Assembly (NCBI RefSeq): GCF_901482695.1
Contig: NZ_LR590484.1
Coordinates: 1,860,001 to 1,924,000, forward strand
Direction of reading: 5' to 3'
From: Sphingobacterium thalpophilum
Lineage (GTDB): Bacteria > Bacteroidota > Bacteroidia > Sphingobacteriales > Sphingobacteriaceae
Length of the DNA stretch: 64,000 nt
Shown: one piece after another, positions 58,478-64,000 of the stretch
Position numbering within the stretch: position 1 is the stretch's first letter
Layout: each line of letters opens with the position of its first letter
Translations under genes and position numbers: made by a program
Notes under the pieces: model-generated
The model's database searches: none
What the model saw: the letters and a program-made list of their open reading frames with translations, nothing else
What the model was told of the DNA's origin: nothing

Positions 58478-59518
58478 ATGGAGTGGTCTTTTGTTATAGA
58501 AAAATTGATATTGGTGTCCATTATTTTCGTGATTACATTGGTCATTGCGATGTATTCGACACTTGCTGAACGAAAAATAGCCGGTTTTATGCAGGATCGG
58601 TATGGGCCCGATCGCGCTGGGATATTTGGAATTTTACAGCCGCTGTGTGATGGCGGAAAGTTCTTCTTTAAGGAAGAGATTATACCCGCAGGAGCACATA
58701 AAGTCTTATTTATCGTCGGGCCTACCATCGCTATTATAACGGCCTGTATCAGTTCGGCGGTCATCCCTTGGGGGCAGGAACTGCAATTGGGCGATCGGGT
58801 CGTTTCCTTGCAGGTGGCTGATGTCAATGTGGGTATCTTATATATGTTTGGTGTGATTGCATTGGGCGTGTATGGCATCATGTTGGGAGGCTGGGCGTCC
58901 AATAATAAGTTTTCACTAATGGGGGCTATCCGTGCGGCTTCGCAGAGTATCAGCTATGAGATCGCCATGGGACTTTCTATCATTGCATTGTTGATGGTAA
59001 CGCAGAGCCTGTCACTGAAAGAAATTGTTGCTGCGCAATCGGGGTTTGTCCACTGGAATATCTGGGCGCAACCCTTAGGTTTCATCATTTTTATGGTCTG
59101 TGCATTTGCGGAATGTAATCGTGTCCCCTTTGATCTGCCGGAATGTGAGACCGAGCTGGTCGGTGGATACCATACCGAATATTCTTCCATGAAATTGGGA
59201 TTATATATGTTTTCCGAATACATCAATATGTTTGTCTCTTCGGCGTTGATGGCATCGTTGTATTTTGGCGGCTATAATTTTCCTTTTATGCATGATCTGG
59301 GGTTGTCGGCCAATTGGATCACCATCATCGGGGTGCTGGTATTCTTCTTAAAGATATTTGGATTCATCTTTTTCTTTATGTGGGTACGCTGGACCTTGCC
59401 GCGGTTCCGCTATGACCAGCTGATGAATCTGGGCTGGAAGATGTTAATACCATTAGCAATAGCGAATATTGTACTTACTGGTGTATTTACATTGATTAAA
59501 GATACTTATTTCTCATAA
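58478..59518 (+). CDS. nuoH: NADH-quinone oxidoreductase subunit H
   Basis: A 346-residue membrane subunit with about eight helices that links the quinone site to the proton-pumping arm. The signatures AERKIAGFMQDRYGPDRAGI (with GILQPLCDGGKFFFKEE) and VPFDLPECETELVGGYHTEY are complete, including the chain of Glu residues. It follows nuoG by 9 bp and precedes nuoI by 12 bp. Confidence 0.97.
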   Translation: MEWSFVIEKLILVSIIFVITLVIAMYSTLAERKIAGFMQDRYGPDRAGIFGILQPLCDGGKFFFKEEIIPAGAHKVLFIVGPTIAIITACISSAVIPWGQELQLGDRVVSLQVADVNVGILYMFGVIALGVYGIMLGGWASNNKFSLMGAIRAASQSISYEIAMGLSIIALLMVTQSLSLKEIVAAQSGFVHWNIWAQPLGFIIFMVCAFAECNRVPFDLPECETELVGGYHTEYSSMKLGLYMFSEYINMFVSSALMASLYFGGYNFPFMHDLGLSANWITIIGVLVFFLKIFGFIFFFMWVRWTLPRFRYDQLMNLGWKMLIPLAIANIVLTGVFTLIKDTYFS

Positions 59519-59530
59519 GAAAGGACTTTT

Positions 59531-60040
59531 ATGCAACTGAGCAATCGTAAAAAAGTAATTGAGCAAAAACCGATGACATTTTCCGAACGGATTTACTTCC
59601 CGGCAATTATTAGAGGTTTGCGGATTACGCTGAGACATTTTTTTAAGAAAATTCCCACTGTCAAATATCCTGAGGAAATAAGGCCTTATTCGAAGAATTT
59701 TAGAGGGCAACACTCGCTCAAGCGCGATGAGGAAGGCCGCGAACGCTGCACCGCCTGTGGCCTATGTGCACTTTCCTGCCCTGCGGAAGCGATTACGATG
59801 ACTGCAGCCGAGCGCAAGAAGGGTGAGGAACATCTTTATCGGGAGGAAAAATATGCTTCTGTCTATGAAATTAATATGTTGCGCTGTATTTTTTGCGGCT
59901 TATGTGAGGAGGCCTGTCCGAAAGAAGCGATCTATCTGGACGGCCCGCATGTGACGGCTGATTACCTGCGCAAGGATTTTATTTATGGCAAGGATAAGCT
60001 GGTCGAACCGAAGTTTGATATAACCAAATTAAAGAGCTAA
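59531..60040 (+). CDS. nuoI: NADH-quinone oxidoreductase subunit I
   Basis: A 169-residue ferredoxin-like subunit with two 4Fe-4S clusters (N6a and N6b). Both CxxCxxCxxxCP motifs are seen: CTACGLCALSCPAEA and CIFCGLCEEACPKEA. The N-terminal amphipathic helix (FPAIIRGLRITLRHFFKK) lies on the membrane surface. It connects the hydrophilic arm to NuoB. Confidence 0.97.
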   Translation: MQLSNRKKVIEQKPMTFSERIYFPAIIRGLRITLRHFFKKIPTVKYPEEIRPYSKNFRGQHSLKRDEEGRERCTACGLCALSCPAEAITMTAAERKKGEEHLYREEKYASVYEINMLRCIFCGLCEEACPKEAIYLDGPHVTADYLRKDFIYGKDKLVEPKFDITKLKS

Positions 60041-60050
60041 TTCAGGAGTT

Positions 60051-60548
60051 ATGACAGTATTTTATTTTGTAGCCTTCTTGTCTATTTTCTTTGCCCTGAT
60101 GACCATTTTTACCAAGAATCCGGTACACAGTGTATTGTATCTGGTCATTACTTTTTTCACATTTACGGTACATTACATCCTGTTGAATGCGCAGTTTTTG
60201 GCCGTAGTTAACTTTATTGTCTACATGGGAGCCATCATGGTGCTCTTTTTGTTTGTACTGATGCTGCTCAATCTGAATAAGGATACCGAACCGATGAAAT
60301 CCAATCTGGTTAAGTTTATGGGGGTGATTGCGGGTTGCTGCTTGTTGGTCACGTTTTTTGGGGTCTACCGCGTATTTGAAATCTCCAGTCCGCTGGCTGT
60401 GGTAAATCCCGAAATTGGGCTGGTGAAAAATTTGGGCAAGGTGTTGTTTGATGAATTTTTGCTTCCTTTCGAGTTGTCTTCTTTATTGTTATTGACAGCG
60501 ATGATCGGAGCGATATTATTAGCTAAGAAAGAACCTAAACAAATCTAA
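60051..60548 (+). CDS. nuoJ: NADH-quinone oxidoreductase subunit J
   Basis: A 165-residue membrane subunit with five helices. The conserved segment VNFIVYMGAIMVLFLFVLML contains the TM3 pi-bulge region that takes part in coupling. The start FALMTIFTKNPVHSVLYLVI is typical. Its stop overlaps the nuoK start by 1 bp (TAATG). Confidence 0.95.
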   Translation: MTVFYFVAFLSIFFALMTIFTKNPVHSVLYLVITFFTFTVHYILLNAQFLAVVNFIVYMGAIMVLFLFVLMLLNLNKDTEPMKSNLVKFMGVIAGCCLLVTFFGVYRVFEISSPLAVVNPEIGLVKNLGKVLFDEFLLPFELSSLLLLTAMIGAILLAKKEPKQI

Positions 60549-60877
60549 TGGAAACAGTTGTTCAACAGTTGCAGGGGGTGCCAATTAATCATTATCTGAT
60601 TTTTTGTGCGATTATTTTCGCTATTGGTGTTATGGGCGTTCTTATCCGCCGCAATGTCATCATTATCATGATGTCCATCGAATTGATGCTCAATGCTGTC
60701 AATCTACTCTTGGCGGCATTCTCTGTACAGCACGGCGATTCATCAGGGCAGGTGTTCGTTTTCTTTATCATGGCACTTGCTGCTGCAGAAGTCGCTGTGG
60801 GGCTTGCTATTATCATTATGGTATATCGGAATACGAAGTCTGTTGATATCGATTCTTTAAATAAACTTCGTTGGTAG
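60548..60877 (+). CDS. nuoK: NADH-quinone oxidoreductase subunit K
   Basis: A 109-residue membrane subunit with three helices, related to MrpC of Na+/H+ antiporters. The two conserved Glu residues lie in MMSIELMLNAVNLLLAAFS and in MALAAAEVAVGLAIIIMVYR. Its length is normal. It is coupled to nuoJ by a 1-bp overlap. Confidence 0.95.
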   Translation: METVVQQLQGVPINHYLIFCAIIFAIGVMGVLIRRNVIIIMMSIELMLNAVNLLLAAFSVQHGDSSGQVFVFFIMALAAAEVAVGLAIIIMVYRNTKSVDIDSLNKLRW

Positions 60878-60896
60878 AACTTAAGCAATAAATACG

Positions 60897-62819
60897 ATGA
60901 GTGAATTAGTTTGGTTGATTCCCCTTTTACCTTTAATTGGGTTTATAGTAAATGGATTGGGCAGAAATGTTCTCTCCAAAGGTATAATCGGTGCTTTAGG
61001 CAGTGCTGTTGTTCTTATTTCTTTTGTTTGTAGCTGCGTTCTTTTCCTCGAAGTGTATCAGTCAAGACAGAGCGGGCAAGACGGTATTATCCAGCAGCAT
61101 CTATTTGACTGGATTTCGGTCGGACATTTAAACATTGGACTTTCCTTTCTGGTGGATCCGCTCAGTGCGATCATGCTGTTGATTGTGACCGGAATCGGTT
61201 TTTTGATCCACATCTATTCCATCGGCTATATGCAGCAGGATAGTGGATTTGGGAAGTTTTTTGCTTATCTGAATCTATTTATCTTCTTCATGCTTCTGCT
61301 GGTATTAGGATCCAATTATCTGGTGATGTTTATTGGCTGGGAAGGTGTCGGACTTTGTTCCTATCTACTGATCGGCTTTTGGTATAAAAACAAGTCCTAT
61401 GCCAGCGCTGCCAAGAAGGCCTTCGTCATGAACCGGATCGGAGATCTGGGTTTTTTGCTGGCTGTGTTTCTCATCTTGGGGACGTTCGGCTCGCTTGAAT
61501 TTTCCACGGTATTCCCTGCGGCAAAAAACTTTGCTGCCGGCGACATGACGGTAGTCAGTATCACTATTCTGTTGTTTATCGCTGCTACGGGTAAATCCGC
61601 GCAGATACCCTTGTTTACCTGGCTGCCAGATGCCATGGCAGGGCCTACGCCGGTATCAGCCTTAATACACGCTGCAACCATGGTGACCGCGGGGATCTAT
61701 ATGATTGCCCGCTCAAATGTACTGTTTGTGCTTTCACCCTTTACGTTGCAGCTGATCACGGTCATCGCGATAGGTACGGCACTGCTTGCAGCGGCTATAG
61801 CGCTGACACAGAATGATATCAAAAAGGTATTGGCTTATTCAACAGTTTCGCAATTGGGCTACATGTTTCTCGGCCTCGGGGTAGGCGCTTTTACAGGTGC
61901 ATTCTTTCATGTGCTGACCCATGCATTCTTTAAAGCACTCCTGTTTCTCGGCGCTGGCTCTGTCATCCATGGGATGAGTGATGAGCAGGACATGCGCAAG
62001 ATGGGCGGGTTGAAAAAAGCAATGCCAGTTACGTTTATTACGATGCTGATCGGTACGATCGCAATTTCCGGTATTCCTCCGTTCTCAGGTTTCTTTTCGA
62101 AAGATGAAATCCTGGCGAATGCATTTGCCGCGAATCCCGTTTTATGGATTTTAGGATTTATCGGTGCATTGATGACTACTTTTTATATGTTTAGGATGCT
62201 GTTCATGACCTTCTATGGTCCGTTTAGAGGTAACGATGAACAGAAGCATCATTTACACGAATCGCCTAAGAGCATGACATTGCCTTTGATTGTGTTAGCC
62301 ATACTTTCGATTGTCGGCGGAGCCATCAATTTTCCTGCTGTTTTAGGTGGTAACCATTGGCTTGAAGACTTTCTCCAGCCAGTGTTTGCTGAAAGCAAAG
62401 CCTTGGTCCCGATGGTTCAGCACTTGGAACACAGCACGGAATATATGTTGATGGCGATTTCCGTGGTGGGCGTACTGATCATGGTTGCATGGGCCTATGC
62501 CCGATACGTCAAGGGTCAGCAAATACCTTCGCAGGATGGCCAACCTCGTGGGTTTCTGGCCAATCTGTCTTACCGGAAGTTTTATGTGGATGAACTTTAT
62601 GATGCAGTGGTCGTGCGCCCAATCCATTGGTTATCGTCGTTTTTGGGCACTATCGTGGATCGGAATGGCATTGATGGGATGGTGAATGGAGCGGGTAAAG
62701 CTGCATTTGATACGGGTAAGGTGCTACGACTGCTTCAAAATGGAAATGTTGGTTTTTATTTATTGATGATGGTTATTGGGGTAATTGCCATTTTCGTCTA
62801 TGGGTTTTTGAGTCTTTAA
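60897..62819 (+). CDS. nuoL: NADH-quinone oxidoreductase subunit L
   Basis: A 640-residue antiporter-like proton-pumping subunit with a long C-terminal lateral helix. The key residues are visible: Glu in MFIGWEGVGLCSYLLIGFW, Lys in KSAQIPLFTWLPDAMAGPTP and the following LIHAATMVTAGIYM, and Lys in AITQNDIKKVLAYSTVSQLG-type sequence. The middle and end (about 480-640) hold the lateral-helix region and a final anchoring helix. It is followed after 15 bp by nuoM. Confidence 0.96.
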   Translation: MSELVWLIPLLPLIGFIVNGLGRNVLSKGIIGALGSAVVLISFVCSCVLFLEVYQSRQSGQDGIIQQHLFDWISVGHLNIGLSFLVDPLSAIMLLIVTGIGFLIHIYSIGYMQQDSGFGKFFAYLNLFIFFMLLLVLGSNYLVMFIGWEGVGLCSYLLIGFWYKNKSYASAAKKAFVMNRIGDLGFLLAVFLILGTFGSLEFSTVFPAAKNFAAGDMTVVSITILLFIAATGKSAQIPLFTWLPDAMAGPTPVSALIHAATMVTAGIYMIARSNVLFVLSPFTLQLITVIAIGTALLAAAIALTQNDIKKVLAYSTVSQLGYMFLGLGVGAFTGAFFHVLTHAFFKALLFLGAGSVIHGMSDEQDMRKMGGLKKAMPVTFITMLIGTIAISGIPPFSGFFSKDEILANAFAANPVLWILGFIGALMTTFYMFRMLFMTFYGPFRGNDEQKHHLHESPKSMTLPLIVLAILSIVGGAINFPAVLGGNHWLEDFLQPVFAESKALVPMVQHLEHSTEYMLMAISVVGVLIMVAWAYARYVKGQQIPSQDGQPRGFLANLSYRKFYVDELYDAVVVRPIHWLSSFLGTIVDRNGIDGMVNGAGKAAFDTGKVLRLLQNGNVGFYLLMMVIGVIAIFVYGFLSL

Positions 62820-62834
62820 TATTTAGTATAATCG

Positions 62835-64000
62835 ATGGATAACTTATTTTTACTTATTTTATTGCCGTTAATAAGCGCATTGATTCTCACTTTTTTAAAG
62901 ACCAATGCCGCAAAGACAACCGCCTTGATCCTGTCACTGGCATCACTGGCACAGACCATTCCGTTTTTAGCCAGCTTTGATCCGGATGGCGGCATGCAGT
63001 TTGAACAGAACTGGACCTGGATTGCTGCTTTGCATATCCATTTTCATATAGGGCTGGATGGAATCAGTCTGCCCTTGGTGCTGCTGACTAATGGACTGAT
63101 GCCTCTCATCATTGCGACAACCTTTGCTAAGGACTACAAGGGCAATTTTTATGCTTTGATGGCTTTTATGCAAGCGGGGCTGTTGCTGGTGTTTACGGCG
63201 TTAGATGCTTTTGCATTTTATGTCGGTTGGGAGATCGCGTTGATACCGATCTATTTTATCTGCGCATTGTGGGGAGAAGGGGATCGTATACGTGTAAACC
63301 TTAAATTTTTCATATATACATTTTTGGGCAGTCTATTGATGCTGATCGGCATTCTATACCTTTATCAGCAGGTCCCGAATCACGATTTCGAGTGGACTTC
63401 ATTTATTGCTTTGGAGCTCGAGGATAACACGCAGCGTTGGCTGTTCTGGGCTTTTTTCGTCGCCTTTGCCATTAAGATCCCGGTCTTTCCTTTTCATACC
63501 TGGCAACCCAGCACCTATACTCATGCTCCAGCTGCCGGCACCATGTTGCTGGCGGGTATCATGCTCAAGATGGGGGTATATGGTCTGATGCGGTGGCTTT
63601 TGCCGGTAATTCCAACTGGGGTAGCATTATATGGGCACTTTGCCCTGATTTTGTGTGTGATTGGCATCGTTTACGCATCTATTATCGCCATTAAGCAGGA
63701 GGATGTCAAACGTCTGGTTGCCTATTCCTCTATTGCTCACGTCGGGTTGATTAGCGCGGGTGTATTTTCGTGGAATACGAATGGTCTGAGTGGAGCAACG
63801 ATACAGATGATAAACCATGGTATTTCTGTCGTAGGCCTGTTCTACGTTCTGGATATTATACAACAGCGCACACAGACGCGTAGCCTTTCGCAGCTTGGTG
63901 GCATCGCGGCCAAGGCGCCAAAACTGGCCTTGTTTTTTATGATCATCAGCATGGGAGCTGTAGGCTTGCCGTTAACAAATGGATTTATCGGGGAGTTTTT
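62835..64000 (+). CDS. nuoM: NADH-quinone oxidoreductase subunit M (3' end missing)
   Basis: The first 388 residues of NuoM, a second antiporter-like pumping subunit; the frame is open at the right edge. It starts MDNLFLLILLPLISALILTF at 62835. Conserved proton-path residues are seen: Glu in YVGWEIALIPIYF, Lys in IKIPVFPFHTWQP and the segment HAPAAGTMLLAGIMLKMGVY with another Lys. The full protein should be about 480-500 residues and nuoN should follow outside the window. Confidence 0.95.
   Translation, partial: MDNLFLLILLPLISALILTFLKTNAAKTTALILSLASLAQTIPFLASFDPDGGMQFEQNWTWIAALHIHFHIGLDGISLPLVLLTNGLMPLIIATTFAKDYKGNFYALMAFMQAGLLLVFTALDAFAFYVGWEIALIPIYFICALWGEGDRIRVNLKFFIYTFLGSLLMLIGILYLYQQVPNHDFEWTSFIALELEDNTQRWLFWAFFVAFAIKIPVFPFHTWQPSTYTHAPAAGTMLLAGIMLKMGVYGLMRWLLPVIPTGVALYGHFALILCVIGIVYASIIAIKQEDVKRLVAYSSIAHVGLISAGVFSWNTNGLSGATIQMINHGISVVGLFYVLDIIQQRTQTRSLSQLGGIAAKAPKLALFFMIISMGAVGLPLTNGFIGEF

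Noticed and set aside
1..64000. tRNA, rRNA, insertion sequences, prophage genes, CRISPR arrays
   Set aside because: The gaps were read for these and nothing was found. Almost all sequence is taken up by recognisable chromosomal genes in normal order.

Overview
The window is a compact, gene-dense stretch of a Bacteroidota chromosome, most likely Sphingobacteriaceae and plausibly Sphingobacterium. The grounds are the gene content (BamD-RpoZ-CoaBC block, ExbB-ExbD-ExbD-TonB operon, Bacteroidota-type RpoZ, outer-membrane beta-barrel proteins with carboxypeptidase-like N-domains), the TAnnTTTG promoter -7 element seen before many genes, and the lack of Shine-Dalgarno-like sites. No rRNA, tRNA, insertion sequence, phage gene or CRISPR array was seen. 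The gene set is core chromosomal, with no obvious island.

Layout. 1-2354 (minus): coaBC (cut by the window edge), rpoZ, bamD. 2596-3580 (plus): a NifU-like protein and an exported carboxypeptidase-regulatory-like protein. 3577-9326 (minus): an FtsX-like permease, an MBL-fold hydrolase, aroE, a large TPR protein and an abundant OmpA-family porin. 9567-13105 (minus): Pit phosphate transporter, its DUF47 partner, a PhoR-like histidine kinase and psd. 13130-17075 (minus): a MORN-like exported protein and polA; rsgA is divergent at 17182. 18168-21618 (minus): two overlapping genes of unknown function. 21715-29296 (plus): an AsmA-like protein, the K+ uptake genes trkH/trkA, a YbjQ protein and YfhO. 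rnhB is on minus; then an outer-membrane beta-barrel protein, an M16 protease and fabD on plus. 35667-42816: an RDD protein divergent from six translationally coupled genes (SpoIIM-like, membrane protein, DUF4129, DUF4350, MoxR ATPase, DUF58). 42809-44547 (minus): a Dabb protein and metK. 44854-46087 (plus): a lipid kinase and an SUI1-like factor. 46520-52694: ExbB/ExbD/ExbD/TonB, a small membrane protein, a PstS-like lipoprotein and a TPR protein. 52814-64000: the complex I operon nuoABCDEFGHIJKL and the start of nuoM.

How the genes work together. The window joins envelope assembly (BamD, OmpA, Psd, TonB system) with respiration (complex I makes the proton motive force that ExbB/ExbD/TonB use), K+ and phosphate uptake, and housekeeping replication and translation functions. 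The most interesting items lie outside the reading frames. The metK leader holds a SAM-II-type riboswitch with an extra hairpin in its loop. A parS-like palindrome lies upstream of trkH. A Pho-box-like direct repeat sits directly before the DUF47/Pit promoter, next to the PhoR-like kinase. A 16-bp extended promoter sequence is shared by four unlinked transcription units. Several genes start so close to their predicted -7 element that their mRNAs should be nearly leaderless. The least understood protein system is the MoxR/DUF58/DUF4350/DUF4129 cluster.
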